A stretch of 64,000 bases of DNA from Chamaecrista fasciculata (lineage: Eukaryota > Streptophyta > Magnoliopsida > Fabales > Fabaceae), in the NCBI GenBank assembly GCA_003254925.1, contig QANZ01001960.1, forward strand, positions 1 through 64,000, written 5' to 3'. The notes beneath the pieces are model-generated. The model made no database searches, was not told the DNA's origin, and saw only the letters and a program-made list of their open reading frames with translations. This document shows positions 33,936 through 45,009 of this stretch, piece after piece. The translations under genes were made by a program, and so were the position numbers. The first letter of the stretch is position 1. Each line of letters opens with the position of its first letter.

Positions 33936-36725
33936 TCACATAAGGCTACTGAGACTACTCTCTAGATCCTCACTCACAGGCATACCCTTCTCCAACATCT
34001 CATCCTTCAAGCGTAAGGCTTCTTTGAGCTTCCCTTCCTTACATAGTGCGTCAACCATCACGTTATAGGTAGCTACGTCCGGCTCAATCCCCATAGTCAA
34101 CATCTCTTCAAACAACGCAAAAACTTCGGATCTGTTTTCTACCAAGTTGTGACCATGCATTAGTGATGTGTATGTTACAGCAGTTGGTCTCAGGTTTCTC
34201 GCCTGCATCTCCATGAAAAGCTGCTTAGCTTTCTCAATATCCTGATTCTTAGAATGTAGATCAATTAAAATTGTGTATGTGATATGGTTAGGTGAGATCT
34301 GCTTTTCTGACATCTCTTCTAACAGATGATTGGCTTCTTGCAGCCTATTATTTCTGCAGAAACCACCAAGTAGTGTGTTATAAGAGACTATGGAGGCAAA
34401 TCCCTTGTGAAGCATTTCTTGAAGTAGATTTTGTGCTTCTTCTAATTTGCCCTCTCTGCAGCATCCACTGAGAAGGGAATTGTACATAAAATTATCGGGC
34501 TGGACACCCTTTTGAGGCATTTCATCCACCAACTGGAAAGCCTCAATTAGCTTTCCAGATTTGCAGTATCCATTAATGATTGTGGCATATGTCACTTTGT
34601 TTGGAACCAAACCGGACTCCGATAACCCATCAAATAAGTTCTTAGCCTTTTCAAGCTCACCAGCCTTGCACAGCCCATCAATTAAGATATTATAAACAAC
34701 AATGTCTGGTTTTATGCCTTTCGCACTCATCTCTTCAAGATGTTGAAAAGCTTTCCCTATTTCACCTTGTTTACAGAAACCATTAATGATAGCATTGTAA
34801 GTAAAAACATCCGGAGCCATACCTTTGCTGAGGAGTTCCGATAAGATGGTCATTGCTTCTTGCATTTTTCCATTCCTTGAAAGACCACTAATGAGCACAC
34901 TGTATGTTTTAACATCTAGGAAAACACCCCTTTCAAGCATGCTTCTAAATGCCGTGAAGGCTTCGGTTATATTCCCAGCCTTGCAGTGTCCATCAATTAA
35001 GAGTGTATAAAGTACGTCATTCAGCATGACACCATCCTTTATCATATCATTGAAAATCCTGTCAGCCATCTGCATGTTCCCTGACTTACTAAAAGCGTGG
35101 ATAAAAGCTCCATAAGTATATTCATTAGGCTTTAATCCATCTTTCAACATTTCCTTTAAATAAGTCGTGGCTTCTTCCATCTTCTGGGCTCTACATAGCC
35201 CCAAAATAATAGAATTGTAACAGAATACATCTAATTTGATCCCTTGTTCTCTCATGCTCTGCAATATTTTTCTTACTTCTTTAACTCTACCTTCCTTAGC
35301 ATTTGCTGAAATAAGAGTTGTGAAGATAATGAGATTTGGTTTCAGACCACTTCCAACCATCTCCTCCAAGACAGCATCAACCTGATCAAGTTTACCACAA
35401 TGGCAAAGCCCATTAATGATAACACTGTAAGTTATCAGTGAAGGTGTCAAGGTTTGCTGCTTCATCTCATCAAGGAACTTAAACCCAGTATTCATATCAC
35501 CCTTCCGGAAGTAACCCTCAATCAAGATATTGTAAGTTCTTGAGTTCAACTTAATTCCTAAACTTCTTGCCTCATCCAGAAGTTCCCTGGCCTTCTCAAT
35601 ACTGCTGGTCTTCGACAAGCCATTGAGAAGAGTGTTATATATGACCACATCAATAATGAAACCACTACTCAACATTTCGTCCTTCACTTTAAATGCCTCT
35701 TCCATATCACCTTGTTTCACAAAGCCATCAATCAGAGAATTATAGGCAACCAGATCAGGCTTCAATCCCACATCGTTCATTTCTTCTATAACTAATTTTG
35801 CGTCTCTGAAGAGCCTTTTCATGCAAAAGCCATTGATAAGAGCTGAATAAGTATATTTATCAGGGACCAAACCATTCTCAACCATATGATTTTTCATTTT
35901 CATTGCTTCATCAAGTAACCCAGCTTTGCACAAACCATCAATAATCACATTAAAAGTCACTACAGTAGGTCTGCAACCCTTTTCCCCCATCTCAGAGAGG
36001 ACCCTTTTCACCTCACTAATATTGCCAGACTTGAAGTGAGCTTTAACTATAGATGTGTAAGTGTAAGCATCAAAAGTCAAATTCATCGCTGACATTTGCT
36101 CACAAACTTTCCAAAACAAATCTAAATTGCGAACCTTTACCAAGTCATTCAATAATGAATTAGCAGATAATAAAGTAGGCACAAAATATATCCCCTTGGA
36201 TTTCAAAATCACATGAGAAGCTTCATATAACATGCCCAATTTCCTATAACTATCAATCAACATATCGAAAACCACCGAATTAGACCTTTGATCACTTGCT
36301 TCAAGGTAACAACTACGAATAGAACCGAAAATATCAAATGGTGGCTTGAAATTTCGTGTCATACGATCAATTAATTCAGCAGCAGGAGCATATAACCTCG
36401 AATTACAAAGAGAAACGACAAGAATACAGAAGGTGTCTAAATCTCGGAGTGTACCCATTTTTTGTTCGGACCACTGGAAGAAATCGAGGAGACGGCGAGG
36501 GTCACCATCGCGATTTCGGTGTATGACGGATCGGATTACGTCGGCGTTTAGCTTTCCGATGATGTTTGGTGAATCCATTTGAAGGTACCAATTTTGAGTG
36601 CTGAGAATGTTGGTGATTTCCTGAACTGCGTCTAGGGTCTGCGCAGTGCAGTAGTACACTGCTCCGTGAGGAAGACATTGGCGTCTTATGAGGAGATTGC
36701 GATTCGAGCATAGAAATCTCCACAT
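33936..36725 (-). CDS. P-class pentatricopeptide repeat protein, At5g61990-like, probably mitochondrial
   Basis: A single uninterrupted exon encodes 929 residues. From about residue 155 to 915 the protein is built of roughly 20 tandem 35-residue PPR motifs, for example TFNVIIDGLCKAG, TYSALINGFCMKR, TYNILIEGYFRKG, VYNILIDGLCKAG and TYATIINGYCKSG, typical of P-class proteins without E or DYW extensions. Such proteins bind organellar RNA and affect stability, splicing or translation. The start MWRFLCSNRNLLIRRQC is Arg-rich with few acidic residues, as in mitochondrial presequences. The N-terminal non-PPR segment (residues 30-150) and overall length resemble Arabidopsis At5g61990 (974 residues). 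A Mutator-type MITE lies 172 bases upstream of the ATG. The RNA target cannot be read with confidence here. Confidence 0.95.
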   Translation of the reverse strand: MWRFLCSNRNLLIRRQCLPHGAVYYCTAQTLDAVQEITNILSTQNWYLQMDSPNIIGKLNADVIRSVIHRNRDGDPRRLLDFFQWSEQKMGTLRDLDTFCILVVSLCNSRLYAPAAELIDRMTRNFKPPFDIFGSIRSCYLEASDQRSNSVVFDMLIDSYRKLGMLYEASHVILKSKGIYFVPTLLSANSLLNDLVKVRNLDLFWKVCEQMSAMNLTFDAYTYTSIVKAHFKSGNISEVKRVLSEMGEKGCRPTVVTFNVIIDGLCKAGLLDEAMKMKNHMVENGLVPDKYTYSALINGFCMKRLFRDAKLVIEEMNDVGLKPDLVAYNSLIDGFVKQGDMEEAFKVKDEMLSSGFIIDVVIYNTLLNGLSKTSSIEKARELLDEARSLGIKLNSRTYNILIEGYFRKGDMNTGFKFLDEMKQQTLTPSLITYSVIINGLCHCGKLDQVDAVLEEMVGSGLKPNLIIFTTLISANAKEGRVKEVRKILQSMREQGIKLDVFCYNSIILGLCRAQKMEEATTYLKEMLKDGLKPNEYTYGAFIHAFSKSGNMQMADRIFNDMIKDGVMLNDVLYTLLIDGHCKAGNITEAFTAFRSMLERGVFLDVKTYSVLISGLSRNGKMQEAMTILSELLSKGMAPDVFTYNAIINGFCKQGEIGKAFQHLEEMSAKGIKPDIVVYNILIDGLCKAGELEKAKNLFDGLSESGLVPNKVTYATIINGYCKSGKLIEAFQLVDEMPQKGVQPDNFMYNSLLSGCCREGKLEEAQNLLQEMLHKGFASIVSYNTLLGGFCRNNRLQEANHLLEEMSEKQISPNHITYTILIDLHSKNQDIEKAKQLFMEMQARNLRPTAVTYTSLMHGHNLVENRSEVFALFEEMLTMGIEPDVATYNVMVDALCKEGKLKEALRLKDEMLEKGMPVSEDLESSLSSLM

Positions 36726-36897
36726 CTCGTTCTTGAATTTCTGAGATGATAATACTCACTGACACAGAGGACGAGAGGAAGAGAAATGGAATTGAGGTTA
36801 GAAAATAGAAATTGCTTCTCTTCCGAGTAGAGAGCGAAAGCGAAAAAGCTATTTCGCTCTTCAATTCTTTTTCTGAATTTTTCCTTCATTCATTTAT

Positions 36898-37282
36898 GCC
36901 AAAAGTACTAATTTTATCTCCAAACTTTACACCAACTGTCAATTTCGTCCCTAATCTTTTTTTACAATCAATTTCCTCCCCAATGTTTCACATTTTAGTC
37001 AATTTTATCCTTTTCTCTTGCTTTAGTCAAATATTAACGATAAAATATACGTGGCTAATGATATGTAATGTAAAATTGATAGAAAAAGAAACTCAAATCT
37101 GAACTCAGATTAAAAAATATGATGCAGTCTGTCATTAATTTATTAATTTATTGAGAAAAGTTAGTCAAAGGATAAAATTGACCAAAATGTAAAACATTGA
37201 GGACGAAATTAACAACAAAAAAAGATTGAGGATGAAATTGATAGTTGATGTAAAGTTTAGGGACAAAAGTAGTACTTTTGCC
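36898..37282. mobile_element. Mutator-like MITE upstream of the PPR gene
   Basis: The inverted arms of about 115 bp start GCCAAAAGTACTA and end TAGTACTTTTGCC, with internal matching blocks (AAACTTTACA, TTTTTACAATCAATTTC-like). The flanks TTCATTTAT and TTTATTTAT are an 8-of-9 match, fitting an ageing 9-bp Mutator target duplication. Its left end is 172 bases from the PPR start codon, so it sits in the promoter or 5' UTR. Confidence 0.78.
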
Positions 37283-37330
37283 TTTATTTATTTATTTATC
37301 TTGGCAAAAAATATTATTTATTTATCTTGG

Positions 37331-37555
37331 AATTATAACCCCAATGTTTTACATTTGAATCAATTGTACCCTCAAATATTCTCTAACTTAGAATTACAAT
37401 TGACACAAAAAAAAAAGAATAAATTGAGGGTACAATTGATATAAAAAAGAAAAGATTAGGGGTATAATTGACTCAAAAAGAACTTTGGAGGTATGACCCT
37501 ATACTTTAGGGTACTATTGACAAAAAAAAACTTTGAAGGTACAATTGAAAATAGG
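37331..37555. repeat. Degenerate inverted-repeat debris
   Basis: Blocks such as AATTGTACCCTC and GAGGGTACAATTG face each other, with further copies GGTATAATTGACTC and GGTACAATTG. It looks like a decayed relative of the neighbouring Mutator-type MITEs. No target duplication is visible. Confidence 0.45.
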
Positions 37556-39719
37556 GTATCAAACTTTTTTTTCTTTTTATATATTTCTAAATATTTCGCT
37601 CAACAAATTTTTTTTTTATATAGGAAACAAATTTTACAATGTAACAATTTTTACAACCTTTTGTCTTCTCCCTAAATACAATGTAACAAATTTTACATTG
37701 TATTTAAGGTGAAGAAAGGTTTATGAGTGTTGTGTGATGAGTTTATTTCACGAGTTAAATTAAATCCCTTCAAATTAGAGAATGTGATAGTAAAAAACAA
37801 ATAATTGGGTAAATTACATGTATTTAGAGTTAAATTTATTTTGATATCTTATGTTTTAAGAATTTTTAGACAGATGGATGCTTCGTTAGTGTTTAATATT
37901 ATTAATATAAAATGACTTAATATTTTTTTTATTAATATTTTAATGACTTAAATTTCTCTGTTTTTTTTTCTTTTTCATTTTTGAACATCCATTTCTCTTG
38001 TTATATGCTTTCAAATTGGCATGTGATATAGAGATGTAAAAATCTTGGAACAAACTATATAGAAATTTGGTTATTGAATAAGCATGTCCAATGAGCATGT
38101 TAGGCATTCTCTCCTTAAGTTGCCACTCTAGTGTTATTTGGATATGTTTGTTTCAATATCTTTTTATATAACGTTATATTATGTGTGTTATTTGGTTAAA
38201 TTAAACATTTGGTTCCTAGTTATAATTTAACTAAAAATGTAATTTAATTAGTTCCTATGATTAGACTACTATGATTTGATCCTTGTAGTTTAAAAATGAT
38301 CATAATATAGTCTCCGCTATTTAAATCAACTAAAAAAAATGTCACATGTAGTGTCTTCTTCCTTTCTTGTTATTTCTATCTTCCTCCGTCATGTTGATCA
38401 TAGTTCATGCGAATGTTGATGACAATGTAACCTGAAACAAAAGTTTGTCCTAGCTATTTAAGTAAATGGAGAGGGAGCCAACCTAGGTGAAATCAAAATG
38501 GTTTGTCCTGTGAACACATCGGGACTCTACAGTAAAAAATTAATCATAGATAATAGGTGAAAATCTTATTTTGGTCCATAATATTTATACTATGTTTCAT
38601 TTTGGTTTTTAAATTAGATTGAAATGAGATTTTTATCTATCATTTGTAGTTAATTTTTTACAACAAGGCTTCAATGTGTTAATGGTACAAATCACATGCT
38701 TCAAATTAAAAATCTTTAAACCACACTATCGTCTAAATAAGTCAAACCACAATAACCATTTTTATAATTTACCTTAAAAACAAAGTTTGACTTTGTAAAA
38801 GCCTAATTAAAGGGTGACTCTATGAAAGTATTGGATCTCATATAAATACAGAAATACTCACTTTAGTCAGCTGGAAAGTGGATCCTCTACAGTGTGCAGT
38901 TTCTGCCGTGTAGAGAGAGAAAGAAAGAGTTAGAGAAAAAAAATAATAATGGGATCCACACTTCTCTCTCTAAGTCTTTCATTCTCTCTCTAAGTTGTAT
39001 GAAAATACACAAAAATTAAACTGCATAAGATCCATGTCCAGTCAGCTGCCAAAAACTCAAAGCTACTTGGATAGATGCTAATTTACTTGATCGCCTTATT
39101 CATAATACTTACCCTCATTTTATTGACTGGTTTGCTGCCTCGTTAACTATGCTAATTGGGAATAGTTATTACTTATCAATTATCATATATGCTTTATTTT
39201 GTTTTCTGAGATCATGTAGCTTGAAGTGGGATGATTTTAAAGACTTTAACCTTCAAGACATGACAAATGGCACCAATAGTAGAGATGTGGTCCAATGAGA
39301 AACCCCCTTTTCTCCACTTATTAGAGGTTATTTGGAATTGCTCAAGAGAAGTACTTTTGAGTTTATTTTAAGTTAAAAAGTACTCCATATAATACAAACT
39401 CTCTTTGTCAAATATCTTGGAAGTGCTTTTGATAAATCTCATTTTGGCGAAACTTCATTTTGAAAGAAGAGAATTACTTTTATACCTCCTATAGAAATCC
39501 CATAATTACATACTGTAATTTATACCTAACCATCTTCATGGGAGCATTTTTTGTCATTTCCAACTTGAATTGCATTTGTACAACCCAACCTTCGTCAAAC
39601 ACACGCATTGAAGCAAGAAAGTTGTACTTGTAGGTGTTGGACGGAGGAATTCTTTTGGTTCACGCATTGAAACGAGATTGTACAAGAAATTGAAGAAAAC
39701 AAATAGAGCAGATATTATT
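37556..39719. other. AT-rich intergenic region
   Basis: No gene is visible. A foldback resembling the one at 15.84 kb occurs at about 38874-39040 (GTGGATCCTCTACAG versus its inverse, around facing GAGAGAGAAAG and CTCTCTCTAAG tracts). Confidence 0.5.
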
Positions 39720-40369
39720 TGATGAATTAGGATTTGGCCGAGGGTCAGTCGTTTCCCGGTTCATCGCAAGAAAATCGCAAGATTTTCTTGCAAGAGGTCT
39801 CCCATGTGATTCACCTCCGATGCTAAGTTAATAAGGGTAATAAGAGAGGAGAATATGAGTTAGCATGAGTAGCGTGAGTAACGTACCTTCCCTTAGAGTT
39901 ATTATCTTGTATTTATAGGCTTATTGAGGAGAGTTCATTTAAGGAAACTTCTTTGATTGTAGAAGAGATATCTTCAGTGATATGGGAGGTGAATCATAAT
40001 CTTTCCTATTTCATGTAGGAAGATATTGTTTTTCCAATTAAGGATAAGTGAATCACTATTTCCTTATTTGCGTAAGGCGCCTTGATGGCCAAGGTAGAAT
40101 CCATGGGAAGGATCTCTGAGCGATTTGTCTTGATTGACAGCGGATCTTGGTTGATCCTTGATTGGTTCCTGATTGGTTCAGAGAATGTTTCCTTATTCCT
40201 TGCGACCTTATGCTCCGTGGGCGCCCAAGCCCTCTATAGTTATGGGCGTCCTTACTTTAGTAGGGTTAAGGGCGTTCTCGCCCTTACAACCTACCTTGTG
40301 GGCCTATGGCGTGCTGGGCCAAGGACATCTTATGCCAATTGGGCCTCCTAATTATTGGGCCTATTATCA
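39720..40369 (-). mobile_element. Isolated Gypsy LTR (650 bp)
   Basis: Read on the minus strand it begins TGATAATAGGCCCAATAATT and ends CCTAATTCATCA, and it aligns along much of its length with the 5' LTR at 60319-60720, including CCGCTGTCAATCAAGACAAAT-like sequence. It is longer than that LTR, which has lost an internal part. TATAAATAC (minus strand, about 39910-39920) may be the TATA box. Neither a PBS nor a polypurine tract adjoins it, and the 5-bp flanks (TTATT and CTAGT) do not match, so it is a displaced LTR fragment rather than a clean solo LTR. Confidence 0.75.
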
Positions 40370-41434
40370 CTAGTCGCAACAAAAGAAGTGAAACTATGTC
40401 CCCATCAGTGGAGTCCCCTTCGAGGGCGTTCTCAACTCCTGCTACCACCTCATGGGCGTTCACGCCGTGAGCGCCCTGGGCTTTATCTTGAAGAGTCCGG
40501 GTGGTTATGACGACATAGCCTGATCCAGCGTTCTCGGATCTGGCGTTACCAAACCCTTTCTTTTTAGTTTCCTTACTGTCGTTGCGTGTCACTTCACTTT
40601 TTGCATGACAGACGCCTTGTCCAAACTAACAAGTATCAACAAGGTTGAAGTGAGCCACCCAAAACTTGGATGGACCCTATAATTGATTTCCTTCAAACGA
40701 AATGTTATATATATATTGAATGTTTAAACTGGTCCTATATCTTTTATTTTAAAGTTTATTTTAGTTTTTTATCTTTTAAAATGTTTAAATTGGTCTTATA
40801 TGTTGTACGTTATGGTTCATTTTTGTTCAAAACTATTGAATATAATCATATTTATCTCATTTTAAGTTCGAATGCGACGATTCTGTAGCCACAAGTTGCT
40901 TTTAATTAGTACTTCTCTATCCAATTGAGGTCATCAACGAATAAAGTCAAATCGAGTGTGAAATAAAAAAAATGCTCATTTCATAATCACATAATCAAAG
41001 TTGGTCATATCGGACATACAAGTTACTTTTGACGAGTTACTCATGATGAATTATTTTTTCTATCCAGTGAGGATCGTCAATAAATGAGGTCAAATTGAGC
41101 TTGAAAGTAGATTTGGTACCAAAAAGTAAAAATTATTAAAAATTTGTCTCAAATTCACTTTTGGGTCCAATTTGACCTCATTTCTTATCAGTCTTAATTG
41201 GACAAAGAAAGATATAAAAGCAACTCATAACTCCGAATTCATTTCATTCAAACTTGAAATGAGATATATATGACCAACTTGATTGGTTTGAACATAAAAC
41301 AAACAGCTTATTTTTCGGGTTCGATTTGACATTGAATGCTGGTAGTCCTAACTGAATAGATAAGTACTCCTAAAAAACAACTTATATCTTTGAAATTGTA
41401 TTCGAATTTACAACGAGATATATATATATATATA
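40370..41434. other. Intergenic region with retroelement debris and dispersed repeats
   Basis: The segment 40370-40620 is GC-richer (GGGCGTTCACGCC, GAGCGCCCTGGGC) and is probably further retroelement sequence. From about 40890 to 41420 there are at least three diverged copies, in both orientations, of a repeat containing CGAATAAAGTCAAATCGAG-type sequence, also found near 4.6, 19.1 and 46.8 kb. No gene. Confidence 0.5.
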
Positions 41435-41613
41435 CTAGAGGCTTTGCGTGCCCTAATGGGCACGCAAATATGTATGTAAAATAAATGAGGGACTAAATCG
41501 TTAACTCAATAAAAAAGAAGGGATTAAATAATAATTTTCCTCTTAATATTAATTTTGTACTATAGTTTTAAAATGTAGACGACCAAAAAGGGGTGGAGCC
41601 ATATAATATAAGA
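41435..41613 (-). mobile_element. Complete 179-bp mini-Helitron
   Basis: On the minus strand it starts A|TCTTATATTATATGGCTC at 41613 and ends with the hairpin GCGTGCCCATTAGGGCACGC (41446-41465), ten intervening bases, and CTAG followed by T (41435). A 5' TC, a 3' hairpin about 11 bases before CTRR, and insertion between A and T are the known marks of Helitrons. It carries no gene and must rely on a helper RepHel protein. The left arm of the element at 30810 is a near copy. Confidence 0.82.
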
Positions 41614-41638
41614 TATATATATATATATATATATATAT

Positions 41639-42476
41639 NNNNNNNNNNNNNNNNNNNNNNNNNNNNNNNNNNNNNNNNNNNNNNNNNNNNNNNNNNNNNN
41701 NNNNNNNNNNNNNNNNNNNNNNNNNNNNNNNNNNNNNNNNNNNNNNNNNNNNNNNNNNNNNNNNNNNNNNNNNNNNNNNNNNNNNNNNNNNNNNNNNNNN
41801 NNNNNNNNNNNNNNNNNNNNNNNNNNNNNNNNNNNNNNNNNNNNNNNNNNNNNNNNNNNNNNNNNNNNNNNNNNNNNNNNNNNNNNNNNNNNNNNNNNNN
41901 NNNNNNNNNNNNNNNNNNNNNNNNNNNNNNNNNNNNNNNNNNNNNNNNNNNNNNNNNNNNNNNNNNNNNNNNNNNNNNNNNNNNNNNNNNNNNNNNNNNN
42001 NNNNNNNNNNNNNNNNNNNNNNNNNNNNNNNNNNNNNNNNNNNNNNNNNNNNNNNNNNNNNNNNNNNNNNNNNNNNNNNNNNNNNNNNNNNNNNNNNNNN
42101 NNNNNNNNNNNNNNNNNNNNNNNNNNNNNNNNNNNNNNNNNNNNNNNNNNNNNNNNNNNNNNNNNNNNNNNNNNNNNNNNNNNNNNNNNNNNNNNNNNNN
42201 NNNNNNNNNNNNNNNNNNNNNNNNNNNNNNNNNNNNNNNNNNNNNNNNNNNNNNNNNNNNNNNNNNNNNNNNNNNNNNNNNNNNNNNNNNNNNNNNNNNN
42301 NNNNNNNNNNNNNNNNNNNNNNNNNNNNNNNNNNNNNNNNNNNNNNNNNNNNNNNNNNNNNNNNNNNNNNNNNNNNNNNNNNNNNNNNNNNNNNNNNNNN
42401 NNNNNNNNNNNNNNNNNNNNNNNNNNNNNNNNNNNNNNNNNNNNNNNNNNNNNNNNNNNNNNNNNNNNNNNNNNNN
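41639..42476. other. Assembly gap (838 N)
   Basis: All N. It starts directly after a TA microsatellite next to the mini-Helitron 5' end. Confidence 0.99.
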
Positions 42477-43182
42477 TTATGGTTAAAATTACAAAATAGC
42501 TCCAAAGGGTACCAAAGTGTTAATGGAGAATACCACAGGGTACCAAAGTGTCAAGTTTCAAACCACAGGGTACCAAAGTGAAATAGGGTCAAACCACAGG
42601 GTACCAAAGTGTAATTTACCCTATTTTTTAATAGATTATGATATAATAATATAAAATAAAAACCATGATATTTTTTTAAACAAAATTAAAATATTTAACG
42701 TGGATCGCGAGAAAACGACATTCTTTAAAGTGGTCGTTGTCCAGTTTCCTCACATAATTTTTTTTTTTTTGGCCTGAAAGTTTCCTCACATAATTAATTA
42801 ACGCAACTACTTGCCGCTGTCCCTGGCTAATTTAAGTAATTGATCAATTCAATAAGCAGAAAGTATGAGATACCATGGCTTTAATTTATTGAGTCCTTCT
42901 AATAAATTATCTTTCAAATAAATTTTCAAATATATTTAATTTATTTTGATTGGTCAAATGAGTTTTCAAACATTAAAAATTATCTTTTAAATAAATTTTC
43001 GTAGATTTCAAGATATGAGATAGTCTACTAACCAATTAGAAGAAACCTTAAAATATGCCCTAAAGACACATATTAGATAAATCCTAATTTATTTTCTGAA
43101 ATTTTACATATCTTCATGCTTATTTACCCGAAGTTCCAGGAATGAATTATATTCTTAATCAAAGAAGCTATTAAACCAAACA
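42477..43182. repeat. Mutator-type terminal repeat fragment and AT-rich flank
   Basis: From 42480 to 42625 the phrase CCACAGGGTACCAAAGTG is repeated three to four times, ending GTGTAATTTACCC, the same terminal signature as the Pack-MULE at 43192. Its inverse counterpart may lie in the gap or be the degenerate block at 32585-32700. The rest to 43182 is AT-rich without a gene. Confidence 0.6.
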
Positions 43183-43191
43183 TATTTTTAA

Positions 43192-44681
43192 GGGTAAATT
43201 ACAGAAAAGGGTCCTGTGGTTTGACCCATTTTCAGATAGGGTCCATGTGGTTTAAAAAGTGTCAAATTGGGGCCTGTGGTTTCCTCCGTTAGCAAATAGG
43301 GTCCCAAGTGGTTTTTTCTGGTTAGAATGAATTTTAAGATGGACTATTTTGTAATTTGAACGTTTTATCTATTAAAACAAACTAAAAAAGGACTATTTAC
43401 AATTTTAACCAAATTTCTTCATCTCCATGCGCCGAACCCTTCTTCCCTTTTCTCCTTCTCTCTTTCTTCTTCGCCCAGCTCATTCCCTTCCCACCTCCTC
43501 TCCCTACCCTCCTCCCATTTCTCCTCTTGCTCTCTCAAGCAAGTAATTAATTAACTTGAGTCTCCGTCTACGAGTCCGATTTTGCTTCGAGCTTCCGTCT
43601 TCCGCTGTGTGTCTCACATATGGATCTGGGTCTTTCTTCCTTCCACTGTCTTGCCGTCGCCTCCTTCTATCCTTCCATAGAGATAACTCCCCGTCATGTT
43701 ATAAACTCCTGTGAAAATCCTTCCATCCCAATACCCACTTCTCCATCTTCTCGCATCTCCTTTCCAAATCACTATCTAAGATGACGAGATTGCCGTCGGA
43801 AGCGATTGTTATAACGCCTTTTTGTTTTCAATGGGTATGTCTCTGTTCGCGACCCATATGATTGCGGGTTGGGGGATTTTGTAATACCAAATCCCGACAA
43901 ATCGCAAGGATGTGTTGTTGTTGGAACTTAAGAAACCCATTTCGAAATTGAGGCCTTCTGAGCGTAGAGTGTCGCCGTCTTTGATGGATTCGCCGGCGAT
44001 GATGGAATCGGCGGCATCGGAAAACAGAGTAAAGAAACATAAGATGAAGAAGAAGAAAAACAGAGAAATCATAGCCATGGCGGTTTTTCGAAATGGATAT
44101 GGAGAAAATTAGATAAATTGGAGCAATCAATGAAGAAGCGTGAGATCCGTCAAGTGCTGGTATTATCTGACAAAGTGAAGAACTGTGTGCGCTGAAAAGG
44201 AAGGAAGGAAATTGACGGGTTTTATTTTTAGGTGAAGAAGATTCGACATTATTTGAAGATGAACAAGGTATTCACACATGATTTTAGGTGAAATGAAAAT
44301 TTTTATGAGGAAAAAGAAAAGAAAAAGGTTGAATCCAATTTATCAATGACACGGTGAGCAACAAATTGTCATTTGATATGAAGGGAATGAGCCGGGCCAA
44401 GAAGAAAGAGAGAAGCAGAAAAGGGAAGAAGGGTTTGGTGGTAATGGAGATGAAGTGATTTGGTTAAAATTACAAAATAGTCTTTTTTTTAGTTTATTTT
44501 AATAAAAAAACGTTCAAATTACAAAACAGTCAATTTTAAAATTCATTCTAACCAGATAAAACCACTTGGGACCCTATTTGCTAACGGAGGAAACCACAGG
44601 CCCCAATTTGATACTTTTTAAACCACATGGACCCTATCTAAAAATGGGCCAAACCACATGACCCTTTTCTGTAATTTACCC
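43192..44681. mobile_element. Pack-MULE: Mutator-like element carrying captured gene sequence
   Basis: Inverted repeats of about 300 bp bound the 1490-bp element (43192-43490 and 44380-44681), starting GGGTAAATTACAG and ending CTGTAATTTACCC. A perfect 9-bp target duplication TATTTTTAA lies at 43183-43191 and 44682-44690. There is no transposase. The roughly 890-bp interior is GC-richer than its surroundings and includes the N-terminal part of a lectin receptor kinase gene on the minus strand (separate entry). This is the definition of a Pack-MULE. Confidence 0.9.
43740..44078 (-). pseudogene. Captured fragment of a G-type lectin S-receptor-like kinase gene
   Basis: The frame 44078-43809 starts with a signal peptide (MAMISLFFFFFILCFF), then DSIIAGESIKDGDTLRSEG, FEMGFLSSNNN and VGIWYYKIPQPAIIWVANRD, the start of a bulb-type (B) lectin domain of SD-RLK receptors. 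It is closed at 43809 by a frameshift at an A-run. In the next frame the homology continues (GVITIASDGNLVILD) to about 43755 and then stops. There is no S-locus, PAN, transmembrane or kinase part. Full receptors have about 800 residues; this is about 110. It lies wholly inside the Pack-MULE. Confidence 0.88.
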
Positions 44682-45009
44682 TATTTTTAATTTTACTATC
44701 ACTAAGAATAATACTTTTGTTTTAGAAAAAAAGTTTTGTCAAATATCATCTCTATTAAAAAATGTTTTTGTTAGAAACTATTTGTATTTCGAATTGTTTG
44801 GCCTCGGATTCATTGAGATTTCATGTTTAAAGTGGTTCTTTTAAAAACAAATGGATTACAAATTGGATATTTAAGACTTCTAAAAGTGTCTTTTAATTCT
44901 AGAAATGTCTTCTAAATTAAAATGTCTTTTAATGACTCAACTCAAACTCTCACAAAATATTAGATGTGAGACAGCACAACGCATAAATAAAGTCTAATAA
45001 AAAAATCTA

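Noticed and set aside
34825-36582. Plus-strand frames inside the PPR gene
   Set aside because: Antisense shadows of PPR repeats.
36686-36889. Alternative upstream start for the PPR protein
   Set aside because: The frames upstream of 36725 are not in frame with the PPR repeats and lack homology.
39720-40369. Clean solo LTR
   Set aside because: The TG...CA ends are present but the 5-bp flanks differ, so I call it only an isolated LTR fragment.
32585-42615. A single 10-kb autonomous Mutator element bounded by the inverse CCCTGTGGTTT blocks
   Set aside because: The two ends differ in degree of decay, lack matching target duplications and no transposase lies between; the PPR gene and several other elements are inside.
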